18,282 bases of DNA, taken from positions 1 through 18,282 of the forward strand of contig JAGKTQ010000039.1 in the NCBI GenBank assembly GCA_021153325.1, written 5' to 3'. A model generated the notes under the pieces. The model searched no databases. It saw nothing but the letters and a program-made list of their open reading frames with translations, and was not told the origin of the DNA. The stretch's first letter is position 1. Every line of letters starts with the position of its first letter. Made by a program: the position numbers and the translations under genes. The DNA is from Lachnospiraceae bacterium (GTDB taxonomy: Bacteria; Bacillota; Clostridia; Lachnospirales; Lachnospiraceae). Of this stretch, positions 1 through 8,300 are shown in pieces.

Positions 1-819
1 CAGGATCTTTCCATTTATCTTATCACTTTTAGAACATCCATCTGTCAATATTCCTTTTTCAAAAATAAGATCCGCTATTTGTTCTCTACCAATCTTCTCT
101 TGCATTCCCGTTTTCAATTCTTCCGGTTTAAGAACTATCTCATACCCATTCAAAAAGAATCGTATCCCTTCCTCATCCGATTCCATGACCCATATATTAT
201 TCATCTCATATTTCGTATCAACAACCTTTTTTACAGTTATTAATTTATTATCATAGCAGTATACTTCTACTGTATGAAAACGATATGTCGTAATATTTAA
301 GTCCTCAAATGCAAAGACACCATCTGTAGTCAACACTTCTCCATCCTGAAGAGTTGTTCCATCGTAAAGCACACAATCATCTTTCGCACCAAGTAACGTT
401 ATTGTCTTTGTCTGCATTTTCCCTTCTGTATCAAATGCCTGCAAAAACAAAGCGTACATCGCCTCAAAGTCTTCTTTTGTCACCAAATATTCTTCCTTGT
501 ATTCTTTTTCAAATAAAGGATATTTGACTCCTTCTTTTGAAACTGCTTCACATACATCCAAATATTGTCTATACGTCATAAAAGGCGAGGCTTCCATATT
601 CTGGCTTTCTGCCTTTAACGTAGCAAATTCTGCATTTTCCTCTAAAGCAGGCTCCACCGTTTCCATCAGCAAAAGCACTTGATAAAGCGGTATGTACTCT
701 CCCTCTTTCTGACTGATCTGTCTTATTTTCGTTATATGAATTACTGCAATTGTAGCAAGAATCAAAATTCCACACAAAATAAGAATAAGTTTTATCCGAA
801 TTCTTTTATCACGACTCAT
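1..819 (-). CDS. SpoIID/LytB-domain-like protein, N-terminal part (runs off the left edge)
   Basis: An open frame of 273 codons runs without a stop from an ATG at 817-819 to the window edge, so the C-terminus is missing. AGGAG lies 6 nt upstream of the ATG. The product starts with a few basic residues and one membrane-spanning segment (about residues 8-27, rich in I and L), then a mostly hydrophilic extracytoplasmic region. The stretch around residues 205-270 (NNIWVMESDEEG, RFFLNGYEI, REQIADLIFEKG, INGKIL) resembles, from memory, the N-terminal region of large SpoIID/LytB-domain proteins of Lachnospiraceae, which act in peptidoglycan remodelling, in some cases during spore engulfment. The SpoIID catalytic domain would lie beyond the edge, so the family call rests on recall of the N-terminal region only. 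It lies downstream of the 6S RNA terminator and is probably transcribed separately from 6S. Confidence 0.6.
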   Translation of the reverse strand, partial: MSRDKRIRIKLILILCGILILATIAVIHITKIRQISQKEGEYIPLYQVLLLMETVEPALEENAEFATLKAESQNMEASPFMTYRQYLDVCEAVSKEGVKYPLFEKEYKEEYLVTKEDFEAMYALFLQAFDTEGKMQTKTITLLGAKDDCVLYDGTTLQDGEVLTTDGVFAFEDLNITTYRFHTVEVYCYDNKLITVKKVVDTKYEMNNIWVMESDEEGIRFFLNGYEIVLKPEELKTGMQEKIGREQIADLIFEKGILTDGCSKSDKINGKIL

Positions 820-844
820 AACTTTCTCCTTTTCCTTGTGTAGC

Positions 845-852
845 ATTATATG
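845..852 (-). promoter_or_regulatory. possible -10 element of the SpoIID-like gene
   Basis: CATATAAT lies about 25 nt upstream of the ATG at 819. It is one base from the sigma-E -10 consensus CATACAAT and also contains a perfect sigma-A TATAAT. No convincing -35 of either type sits at the right distance, so the sigma factor cannot be decided. The rest of 853-935 is AT-rich with no other clear signal. Confidence 0.25.
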
Positions 853-935
853 CATATTAAATATCTTGTACTTTTAATATATTAGATCTCTTTTACAAAA
901 ATTCTTTCAAAAAATCATTATATTTCTTATGCCTG

Positions 936-964
936 AAAAAAGCAGCCTCAAAGGGCTGCTTTTT
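936..964 (-). terminator. Rho-independent terminator of 6S RNA
   Basis: GCAGCC (942-947) pairs with GGCTGC (954-959) around a 6-nt loop. The stem is extended by A-runs on one side and T-runs on the other, so U-runs follow in both directions. On the minus strand it closes the 6S RNA transcript, and it would also stop read-through from the sortase gene. Confidence 0.85.
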
Positions 965-974
965 ATCTCTTTTG

Positions 975-1155
975 TATAACTCCCAAAATGCCGGTTCTTG
1001 TCTTTTGACTCCTAGCATATGCTAGGTGGGTGACCGCAATCATCCTTCTGCCTTCCCCTGCTTAATGGAGGCTTGACATCCACATGACAATGTAGGAATC
1101 CCGTTTAAAGTAACTGTAGGTTCAAAACAACAAGAGTTATCGAACATTTCAGGTT
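975..1155 (-). ncRNA. ssrS: 6S RNA (SsrS)
   Basis: 6S RNA binds the sigma-A RNA polymerase holoenzyme as an open-promoter mimic and damps transcription in stationary phase. The transcript begins near 1155 with CCTGAAATGTTCG, like the CTGAGATGTTCG near the 5' end of E. coli 6S RNA. Its first nine paired bases (1145-1153) match CATTTTGGG (982-990) near the 3' end. A second long helix pairs 1122-1135 with 996-1008, with one small offset. Between the helices lies a large internal bubble (ACCTACA..., CCACC) and an apical region containing the perfect palindrome CCTAGCATATGCTAGG (1011-1026). Length (~180 nt), rod shape, own promoter and terminator all fit. Exact ends are estimated. No open reading frame of note is present. 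Confidence 0.85.
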
Positions 1156-1161
1156 ACTTAT

Positions 1162-1190
1162 ATTATATCCAATATAGAATGCCTTTACAA
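1162..1190 (-). promoter_or_regulatory. sigma-A promoter of 6S RNA
   Basis: On the minus strand TTGTAA (1185-1190) is followed after exactly 17 nt by TATAAT (1162-1167). The expected start near 1155 coincides with the beginning of the 6S closing stem. It lies about 42 nt beyond the stop codon of the sortase gene, with no terminator between. Confidence 0.75.
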
Positions 1191-1231
1191 GTCCAATTTT
1201 TACCTTTATAAAAGCTTTTTATTTTCTATTT

Positions 1232-1999
1232 TTAGTATTCATGTTCATCCACTCTGACTGCATGTACTACAAAGCGATTTCCTTTTGTAGAACAGGTAGA
1301 AAGCGTAACAATTTTATCTTCTTTTGTAACCGTTACACCAGTATCTTCATAGGAACTCCGAATCATATCATTAATAAATTTCTGATAAGTTTCATCCGGT
1401 CCAAACCCTATTGTATACACATCATCCGCTTGCGACACATCCCGAAATGCAAAAATCTGATAACGATATGCCATATCCTCTGTATAAATGGTAAAGTACT
1501 GGTTGTCTTCATAAAATCCTTCATTTTTGTATTTCTTAAGACTACCAAACATACTCAAATTTTTCATATTATGACCATAAATAATAGTGTGATAATCACT
1601 CAGATCTGGATTGTTTGCCCCTTCTATAAAAATACACCCAGCGGTCGAGCTGTTTCCATAAATATCTGTTCTAAGATATTTATCATCATCACCAGAATAT
1701 AAGATCGGATAACTGATTATCTCAATCGTATCAAAGCGTATCCAACCAACCACATCTTCATTCACCGTCTGAAGAGATGCAATATCAACATCAACATCCT
1801 CGTACCACCAATTTGGATTCTCATTTGTTGTGAGTGTATCCTCTATGTTTATGTTTTCTTCGTTCAATGCTTCATAAGTATCATTCGACTGTTTTCTATC
1901 CAATAATGCCGGAATCAACATCGCTAATGCTGCTACAACTAATACCACACCAGCAATAAGCAAAATCACGGAAGATAAACTCCATTTTTTCTTATTCAT
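1232..1999 (-). CDS. srtB: Class B sortase
   Basis: Membrane-anchored transpeptidase that cleaves a C-terminal sorting signal and joins the protein to peptidoglycan or to another pilin. The 255-aa product has an N-terminal membrane anchor (about residues 9-33) and the sortase fold after it. Catalytic residues visible: His143 in YGHNM, Cys236 in TLSTC, Arg242 in NRFVVHAV. The class B assignment rests on length, the N-terminal anchor topology and the TLSTC context. The start ATG overlaps the end of the upstream sipW by 8 nt, implying translational coupling. It is last in the subunit/export operon; likely substrates are the anchored proteins encoded at 11619-13531, notably the one ending in VETGD plus a membrane segment. 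Which substrate it uses is inference. Confidence 0.93.
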   Translation of the reverse strand: MNKKKWSLSSVILLIAGVVLVVAALAMLIPALLDRKQSNDTYEALNEENINIEDTLTTNENPNWWYEDVDVDIASLQTVNEDVVGWIRFDTIEIISYPILYSGDDDKYLRTDIYGNSSTAGCIFIEGANNPDLSDYHTIIYGHNMKNLSMFGSLKKYKNEGFYEDNQYFTIYTEDMAYRYQIFAFRDVSQADDVYTIGFGPDETYQKFINDMIRSSYEDTGVTVTKEDKIVTLSTCSTKGNRFVVHAVRVDEHEY

Positions 2000-2489
2000 T
2001 CTTCTTTAATCGGTCAGCAATGAGCCACATCATAATTACTATGACGAATATGCCAATCATGACCTTTACTCCCATATTTGAATTGATGAAATTTGAAATA
2101 GCTGCAATACCTGGAATACAGCAAACCGGCTTTCCCACAAGTCTTGAAAAGCTTACTGGCTCTGCATCTTCTACCATATTGGCATCACCCTTTGTAATAA
2201 AAGTCTGCTCTTCTTCCGATATAGCAACAACACGATGTGTCATGACATATTCTGTATCGGAACCTAATGTATATGTAATAATATCCCCTACTGCAATATC
2301 TGCGCTCTCTGCTTCTTTTACATATACCACACTTCCTACTGGATACTCCGGTTCCATACTTGCCGTCTTTACTTCAAAAAGTTGTAATCCAAACAACTTT
2401 GGCAAAGTAAATGGAATACAAAGTAATATCAATAAGATCGTCATTACTACTCCGCTCCAATTAAGAAGACGTGCTACCTTTCCTTTCAT
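1992..2489 (-). CDS. sipW: SipW-type (ER-type) signal peptidase I, copy 1
   Basis: Membrane serine protease that removes signal peptides from TasA-like proteins outside the membrane. Numbered from the chosen start (165 aa), the nucleophile is Ser44 in TASMEP. The general base is His85 in MTHRVV, instead of the Lys of bacterial-type enzymes, and Asp102 lies in TKGDAN: the ER-type S26B signature. Hydrophobic segments near residues 13-35 and 138-158 anchor both ends. An ATG also exists at 2493-2495, but AGGAGG abuts it directly; the ATG at 2487-2489 has the ideal 6-nt spacing and is preferred. It overlaps srtB by 8 nt. The sequence differs clearly from the second SipW at 4195-4716, so the two may serve different subunits. 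Confidence 0.92.
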   Translation of the reverse strand: MKGKVARLLNWSGVVMTILLILLCIPFTLPKLFGLQLFEVKTASMEPEYPVGSVVYVKEAESADIAVGDIITYTLGSDTEYVMTHRVVAISEEEQTFITKGDANMVEDAEPVSFSRLVGKPVCCIPGIAAISNFINSNMGVKVMIGIFVIVIMMWLIADRLKKNE

Positions 2490-2519
2490 CAACATCCTCC
2501 TCGCAAGTGTAAGCTTCCC

Positions 2520-2711
2520 TTATTCTTCTGATATATTATCTTCCGCACCTACTGATACAGCAGAATCCATCAGTTTCAATAATTCTAATACACTTCTAAA
2601 GTTTTCCTGTTTTTTCCCTTCTACCCATGACACAGTACCTTGCCATGTATGGTTTTCCTTGCTTCGTATTGTTACAACGAAACTCTGATTTTCCATTTCC
2701 TGCTTTTTCAA
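2520..2711 (-). CDS. Small conserved NxTWQG protein (63 aa), function unknown
   Basis: A 63-residue protein without signal peptide or membrane segment, so probably cytoplasmic. Its core (FVVTIRS, then NHTWQG, TVSW, and NF..VLELLKLMD) aligns with the last ~45 residues of the 144-aa protein encoded at 9773-10207 (FVESRRNASWQG, YVSF, KF..EIELLEMLL). The two are thus paralogues sharing one small domain, and both sit inside this surface-fibre island. I do not recognise a characterised function. The start is uncertain: TTG at 2709-2711 has a GGCAGG-like site about 8 nt upstream, while an in-frame ATG five codons later has AGGA too close. It follows a strong hairpin and precedes sipW by about 30 nt. 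Confidence 0.7.
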   Translation of the reverse strand: MKKQEMENQSFVVTIRSKENHTWQGTVSWVEGKKQENFRSVLELLKLMDSAVSVGAEDNISEE

Positions 2712-2752
2712 AAAAGGCCTGCCTTTCTAAGTGTCAAACTCAAATTGATTTA

Positions 2753-2784
2753 AATAAGCAGACTTTATAAAAAGCCTGCCTATT
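2753..2784 (-). promoter_or_regulatory. 14-bp hairpin between tasA-like and the 63-aa/sipW/srtB genes
   Basis: The arms 2753-2766 and 2771-2784 pair over 14 positions (a few G-U) around a 4-nt loop. It begins about 30 nt after the tasA-like stop codon. The 3' side is followed by TTATTTAAAT rather than a clean U-run, so it is either a leaky terminator or an mRNA 3'-end stabiliser. Either would lower expression of the downstream enzymes relative to the subunits. A second small stem (AAAGG-CAGG-CCTTT, then T-run) overlaps the TTG start at 2711. Confidence 0.5.
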
Positions 2785-2814
2785 CGTATCGTATATTTTT
2801 TCTAATACTTCAGC

Positions 2815-3426
2815 TTATTCAGCTGTTTCTTTATATGTTTCTACGGTAACGGCATCTCCGTCAGAAGTGTACCAGCCAGTAATTTTTCCATCTGTTTCTG
2901 TTGGAACAAAATTATCAGCCTGAATTGCTTCAGCACTTACATTAATTTCGAATGTAAGGTTTGCAACTTCATTTCCCCAAAGTTCTGGAATAACAACTTT
3001 GTCAAATAACACAACTTTCTGATCTTTGTCAGATTTTTCAACTTTGTTCTGATAATAGTAATAGCCGTCTTCAGACAACACCCATTTTTCCCCTATATTG
3101 ATGTTCTCTAATAATTCAGCTGCCTGTTCTGCATTCAAAGTTTCTGAAATCTCAATTTTTGCTCTTAAATAGCAGCTTTCAGAGCCTGCAACAACCGTAA
3201 TTGTTGGATCCTTTGTAATTTCCTGATTAGGAACAACATCTTCGATTGTATTATTTTCATTTTCTTCACTGAACTGCGGCTCATCTAATTCGATCTCTAC
3301 ATGTCCCATAGTTACCACATTTGTTGCTGTATCATTATCTGTGAAGTAAGCTAATGTAGAACCCACTCCAATTACGGCAATAAGTGATACTGCTGCAATT
3401 AAAGATATTATACTTTTCTTTTTCAT
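2815..3426 (-). CDS. TasA/camelysin-like fibre subunit A
   Basis: Secreted 203-aa protein of the TasA/camelysin family, whose members polymerise into biofilm fibres after SipW processing. The N-terminus has KKK, a hydrophobic core and the typical family cleavage region GVGSTLAYFTDNDTATN, followed by VVTMGHVEIELDE (compare TasA-type F..G.V.i.l.E). Conserved family features include a KDPTITV segment, YLRAKI, GYYYYQ near residue 122 and LFDKVVIP, expected of the jelly-roll core. AGGAG lies 9 nt before the ATG. An 8-bp inverted repeat (3442-3463) sits immediately upstream of the RBS. It lies downstream of the larger-spaced tasA-like gene at 3482-4102 and is probably cotranscribed with it. Confidence 0.85.
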   Translation of the reverse strand: MKKKSIISLIAAVSLIAVIGVGSTLAYFTDNDTATNVVTMGHVEIELDEPQFSEENENNTIEDVVPNQEITKDPTITVVAGSESCYLRAKIEISETLNAEQAAELLENINIGEKWVLSEDGYYYYQNKVEKSDKDQKVVLFDKVVIPELWGNEVANLTFEINVSAEAIQADNFVPTETDGKITGWYTSDGDAVTVETYKETAE

Positions 3427-3441
3427 AATAATTTTCTCCTA

Positions 3442-3463
3442 TACAAATAGCTCGTTATTTGTA
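3442..3463 (-). repeat. 8-bp inverted repeat next to the RBS of subunit A
   Basis: TACAAATA (3442-3449) and TATTTGTA (3456-3463) are perfect inverted copies around a 6-nt loop. AGGAG starts just downstream on the minus strand. The arm TATTTGTATAGGA also occurs in the leader of the adhesin gene (about 9635-9647). It may affect translation; too AU-rich to be a terminator. Confidence 0.4.
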
Positions 3464-3481
3464 AAACAAATTCTATGCTAA

Positions 3482-4102
3482 TTATTCGAAGGAAACTTCA
3501 CTCATTGCTGCTTCATATGTATCAAATCCTGCAGCCTGAATTGCATAAGCAGAAATTGTGATATCAGGCATTGTTACATTACCTTCTTCATCTGCTGGTA
3601 AATCTGTTACTAATGTTACGCTTGTGAAGATTGTAGATGTTTTTACTGCTGCATCTTCTTTAACGATATCAGTTTTAGCAAGAATAACATATCCGTCTTT
3701 TTCTTCTACGATTTTCCATTCTGTTGTATTCCATTCGATTTCTGCATAATAAGCGCTATCATAAACAACTTTTGCAAATACCCATGCATCTTCAGAATCA
3801 TCAGCGATTTTGATTGTAGGATCTTTGTATACTGTTTCAGCTGGCGCTAAATCTTCATAAGAGTTACCTGTTGATGTCCATGTGTTTTCACCATCAGCAT
3901 CTACATATTTGCCATCTTCACGTTTTACTTCAGATTCCATAAGACCTGCTCCAAAGTCATCGTCAAAGCTAACATCACCTACAGTAAATGTATTTTTTAC
4001 TGTATCTGTTTTGTCTGACAAATAAGCGAATGTACTACCAATACCAATTGCTCCGATCAATGCTACTGCACCAAAAGTTGTTACTAATTTTGCTCTTTTC
4101 AT
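3482..4102 (-). CDS. TasA/camelysin-like fibre subunit B (candidate major subunit)
   Basis: Secreted 206-aa TasA-like protein. Signal peptide with MKRAK, a hydrophobic core and IGIGSTFAYLSDKTDTVKN, then the family pattern NTFTVGDVSFDDDFG. YKDPTIKI, WVFAKVVYD, GYVILAKTDIV and ISAYAIQAAGF match the arrangement in subunit A. RBS AAGGAG stands 7 nt before the ATG. It is probably the most strongly transcribed member, since it is the only one inside the cluster with its own SARP-type promoter (4151-4184) in the 92-nt gap after sipW. No C-terminal anchor. TasA of Bacillus subtilis is the reference for the fibre role; subunit rank here is inference. Confidence 0.86.
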   Translation of the reverse strand: MKRAKLVTTFGAVALIGAIGIGSTFAYLSDKTDTVKNTFTVGDVSFDDDFGAGLMESEVKREDGKYVDADGENTWTSTGNSYEDLAPAETVYKDPTIKIADDSEDAWVFAKVVYDSAYYAEIEWNTTEWKIVEEKDGYVILAKTDIVKEDAAVKTSTIFTSVTLVTDLPADEEGNVTMPDITISAYAIQAAGFDTYEAAMSEVSFE

Positions 4103-4144
4103 TTTCCTTCTCCTTTTATTACGTAATTCTTATTCTATATTACA

Positions 4145-4182
4145 ATGACTAGCATAGCACCCTGCGGTCACATCGTAGTCAT
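4145..4182 (-). repeat. 7-bp inverted repeat flanking the internal promoter
   Basis: ATGACTA (4145-4151) and TAGTCAT (4176-4182) are perfect inverted copies 24 nt apart. They bracket most of the internal promoter described next. Could be chance, or an extra binding site; there is no U-run, so it is not a terminator. Confidence 0.3.
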
Positions 4183-4184
4183 AC
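4151..4184 (-). promoter_or_regulatory. SARP-type promoter for tasA-like subunit B
   Basis: On the minus strand GTATGACT (4177-4184) and ATGTGACC (4166-4173) start exactly 11 bp apart. After 9 nt comes TATGCT (4151-4156) as -10. The hexamer at the -35 position is ACTACG, unlike TTGACA. Spacing is identical to the promoters at 9644 and 14346. The -10 is weak (4 of 6), so this is the least certain of the three. Confidence 0.6.
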
Positions 4185-4194
4185 GTAAACTATT

Positions 4195-4716
4195 TTATTT
4201 ATTTTTATTCTTTTTTTTCTCTTCTTTTTCTTTATCATCATCATCACTGAGTGCATCCGGCAAAAAGTTCAATAAAATAATGACAATTAAAATTCCACAA
4301 ATTGCTCCAATACCAAGCGGTGTCTTTGCATAAATGGAAATATATCCAAGAAATGGAATATTAAATGCATATTTTCCAACGATATTTTCAAAAGAAACCG
4401 GTGAGCCATCTTCTGTTTCATTTGCATCACCTTTTGTCGTTACAGTTCCTGCCTCTGCATCAATCGCAACAATTCGATGTGTGACCATTGTATTTCCTGA
4501 AAGCTGATAAGTAATAACATCATCTACTTCTAAACTTTCCGGTTCCACCTCTTTATCATAAACAATAGCACCTACATGAATATTAGGTTCCATACTTCCA
4601 CTTAAGACTGCGAACTGATCAAATCCAAGCAATTTCGGAACGATCAATGCTGCTGCAACAAGTGCAAGCACAATTAATAAAACGGTGGATAAAATGTTAC
4701 ATATCTTCTTAAACAT
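4195..4716 (-). CDS. sipW: SipW-type (ER-type) signal peptidase I, copy 2
   Basis: 173-aa membrane serine protease of the S26B class. Ser41 in LSGSMEP is the nucleophile and His80 in MVTHRIV the base; Asp97 is in TKGDAN. A hydrophobic segment at about residues 9-29 and another at about 131-153 bound the extracellular catalytic part. The tail is highly charged (DDDDKEKEEKKKNKNK) and should be cytoplasmic. It is closer to textbook SipW than the copy at 1992-2489. It lies between two tasA-like genes, 13 nt after the one at 4730-5341, with only a weak RBS (AGAAAG, partly within the upstream stop), suggesting coupled and modest expression. Expected substrates are the four TasA-like proteins of this island. 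Confidence 0.93.
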   Translation of the reverse strand: MFKKICNILSTVLLIVLALVAAALIVPKLLGFDQFAVLSGSMEPNIHVGAIVYDKEVEPESLEVDDVITYQLSGNTMVTHRIVAIDAEAGTVTTKGDANETEDGSPVSFENIVGKYAFNIPFLGYISIYAKTPLGIGAICGILIVIILLNFLPDALSDDDDKEKEEKKKNKNK

Positions 4717-4729
4717 ATTGCTACACTTT

Positions 4730-5341
4730 CTAATTGGACTCTGTATCCGTCACAGAATCAAACAATTCTTTTAATTCCATTACATCTACTTCTTCATCTA
4801 AAGCATAGGAACTATCTGCCAGTACTGCTTCCTGATAAATGGTCACATCTGCACTTTCTTTCAAAACAACTGCATCAAAAAGGGATGTTGTACTTGCTCC
4901 TACTTCAACTGGAAGTGTGTAATAATAGTATCCATCTTTTGCATAATAGATCCATTTTCCATTGTTTGAAAATGTTGTTCCATCATATACCACAGATGCC
5001 TGTGTAAATGTTTTATTTGCACCTTCTAAAGCTGACCAGCTTCCTGCGAAAAGTTCCACACCTGCTGTAGATGGTGAAACTGTGATTCTCGCACGAATAA
5101 ATGCATTACTAGGTCCATCATTTACAATAACTGGACTTTTTAAAATATTGGTATCCGGTTTTACCGGCTGGTCATCATTATCCTCATCAATATGTGTATT
5201 CACATCACCTGCTGAGAAAAGGTTCGAAATAGTACCTGTCTGTGCATGAAGTATTGCCATTGTAGCTGAAGTTGCTGCAATACCGATAACCAGAGCAAGT
5301 GTAATTACAAACATTTTTTTATTTTTCATAAACTGTCTCAT
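4730..5341 (-). CDS. TasA-like protein C, adjacent to the adhesin gene
   Basis: Secreted 203-aa protein with a TasA-type N-terminus: MRQFMKNKK, hydrophobic core, then HAQTGTISNLFSAGDVNTHIDED, matching the 'TN.F..G.V...I.E' start of mature TasA-like proteins. SNAFIRARITV, a GYYYYTLPV segment (about residue 138) and SLFDAVVL parallel subunit A. AAGGAGG stands 7 nt before the first ATG (5339-5341); an internal Met5 is possible but lacks its own RBS. It starts 12 nt after the stop of the 1401-aa adhesin, so it is cotranscribed and could link the adhesin to the fibre (inference). No C-terminal membrane anchor. Confidence 0.82.
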   Translation of the reverse strand: MRQFMKNKKMFVITLALVIGIAATSATMAILHAQTGTISNLFSAGDVNTHIDEDNDDQPVKPDTNILKSPVIVNDGPSNAFIRARITVSPSTAGVELFAGSWSALEGANKTFTQASVVYDGTTFSNNGKWIYYAKDGYYYYTLPVEVGASTTSLFDAVVLKESADVTIYQEAVLADSSYALDEEVDVMELKELFDSVTDTESN

Positions 5342-5353
5342 TTGTTTTCCTCC

Positions 5354-8300
5354 TTACTCTGTAACCTTCATGTTATCAGCTGCTTTATTTGCCTCAATCG
5401 TTTCATCAATCACAAGGCTGTTCTTTACAACATCTGTATCTGTAAGTTTTTCAGGTGTACGTGTTTTCTTGTTTACAAAAATCGTACTTGCCTGATCTTT
5501 TTCCAAATGTCCATCATCTGGATTTGATACATAAGAGCCTTCACTATTTACAAAACCGATTGCATATACTGCATAATCATCTGCATCTTCATATTCACAA
5601 TTTGTCTTCTTTGTATTTGTTCCAACCATATCTAATGTGAAGCCCATAGTATTAAGTTCTTCTACTTTATAAATACCCTGTGGCAGATCAGTGATCTGTG
5701 CACTACATACATAATAATCTGTTGAGAACAAGTGGTTTTCTGTTGTTACAGTCTCACCTGAAGCCAAAGTATTTGACTGGTCGATATCAAATCTGACAGT
5801 TCTGTAATATACTTTGTTATCCTGAAGATTTGTAACTTTAAATGTGAAGATTGGATCTCCCTCACTTGCAACATAAGCATTCTTGTTAATCTTCTTTGTA
5901 ATGGTAATTGTACCTGTTACGACCTCTACTGTATAAGTCGCTTCTTCACTAGATCTTTCAGCAACGTAGATCTTTCCATCTTCATTTTTCATCATTTCAG
6001 CTGCATTGGCTGCTTCTTCACTGTCAGATGCCACATTTGGTACTACTTCTACCGTCAGATAATATTCTGTATTTTCTTCTGGAGAAGCCTTTCTGATATC
6101 ATCTGCTGTAACTTCGTTTCCTTCTGCATCTTTCCATACAACAGTAACTACAGAATCACCATAAGTTTTCATTTCTGTAATATTACCAAGCATTGCCTGC
6201 TCTTTGTTTGCTGTGAAATATTTTTCTAAAGATTCACCAAGGAAGATCTTATCGCTTGCATCTTCAAGAATGTTTTCAATTTTAACGTTAACTTCCGGCT
6301 GATCAAACTCTTCTCTTAAGCCATTTACTTCAATATAGGAACCAGGATTTACATTTGTTTTAACTGCATTACCACCAATGTAATCTTCTTTTGCCACAAC
6401 ATGGATGACCTTGCTCCAACCTGGTATCACTACACCATCTTCTTCTGTTGCAACATCAAAAGTCTGATTTTTCCATGTAATAGTTGTTGTTCCATCTTCA
6501 TTAACTGAAACAACCGCTCCTTCAGCTTCTAAACGTTCTTTTTCTCCATCTGTTAATTCAAATCTTTTATCAATTACATCCACAATTGTTGCATTTGTTA
6601 ATGGAACAACTACTGTTTTAGTCGGTGTTGTAATTTCTTCTCTGATTGCTTTAAAAATATCACTCAAGTCAATTGATGCATTCGTATTAAAGGAATAACC
6701 TGCACCGGATGACAATCCCTGAAACCAGCTTTCATATTTACTGTCTAAGGTTCCTAACTGGATTGTATAAATACAGGAATTGGACATTGCTTTAATGTCA
6801 GAAGCATAACTTGTTGCATCTGTCATAATATTGCTTACTGTCTTATATCTACTACTGGTCGCACCAACATTGGTAGGTTCACCATCTGTAAATAAGATTA
6901 CATATTTGCTTCTATCTTCTCCATCAGAACTCTGTTCCAAAATACTTTTTGCTTTTTGTAAAGCTAAAGCATGGTTCGTACCAGCTGAAACAGACATACT
7001 GTTTATTTTTTGATTGATCGTACTTGCAGATGTATTTCCAAGTGTAACCTGCGATACCTTAGTAGATGCACTTGCATTAAATGTTACAACCGCAATGGTA
7101 CTGTTCTCATTAGCATTTTCAAACAGATCTGTTACAAAACTTGTCGCTGCAGATTTTAAATCTGATAATTTTGTACCCTGCATGGAATTGGAAATATCCA
7201 GTACCAAAACAACGTCTACGGTAGGTTTTTCCTCTGTAACAATTGTATCGCCACCTGTTGTATACTTGGTAGTAGAACTTGCTGACAATGTAATATCATA
7301 AGTTCTATCATCCCAATCCACTAATGTAGCTGTCTTATCAGAATCAAAGGAAGTTTCATTCAAACTCTTTGTATTCAGGAAATCTATCTGGTACAAATCT
7401 CCTGCTTTGTTCATTTCAACAGTAATAGAATGAGATGCCTGTAATGTTGTAACACTGGATGACTTAGTTACCGGACCATCCTCGTCTGTCTGCACCTGAT
7501 TTTTTGATGCCTCATAAGAAGCTTCAAAACCATCTACTAATGATTCCGTAACGGTATATTCTCCTGCATCAGGACCGGTGAATACTGCTGATTCACCATC
7601 TCTCAAAGTAAATTTACCATTTGCATCAGTTGTCATAACAGTGGTTGTACCATCCGCCGCTTTATAGGAAAACGTTGCATTTGCTACTGCTACACCATCT
7701 TTTTTCACTACATAAGTAAATGCTGTATCATCCTGTACTTTTGTACCATTTACTCTATTATCTACTGTATTTGTAACTTTCAAAGCATTCTGCTGCGGTG
7801 ACTGTGGAAGATTAAATTTAATCTTACAATTTGATTTACTAGCTCCACGTTCCATGTAATATACTTGGAGTTCATGAGAATCACCATCTAACAGACTTTC
7901 TCTTGTAAGACCATTTCCTTCATAATCATAGAAATTATAGGAAGCTGTCACAACGCTGGAACCGCTTGTACTTGTTGCAGTAATATAATCTGCCTTGCTT
8001 GCACTATAAATCGCACCTTTCTGACTGATGTCAGTACCGGAATTATAGAAAGTAACTTCACCAGTATTGAAATTGACAGATCCGCCAACCGCGCCATGGA
8101 TACCACCTAAGTCAAGAACTAACTTGCCATCAATGTATACCCATACGTCATCATCACCGGAGAATTCAAACACAATATCTTCTCCATCGATCTTTCCATC
8201 TTCTGTCATATAAAAATCAGTAACAAAATTCATACCGAAGTAAACATTACTTACACCAAATGGCCAGAAACCACCATTTGCGGAGCCAAGACTGATTTCT

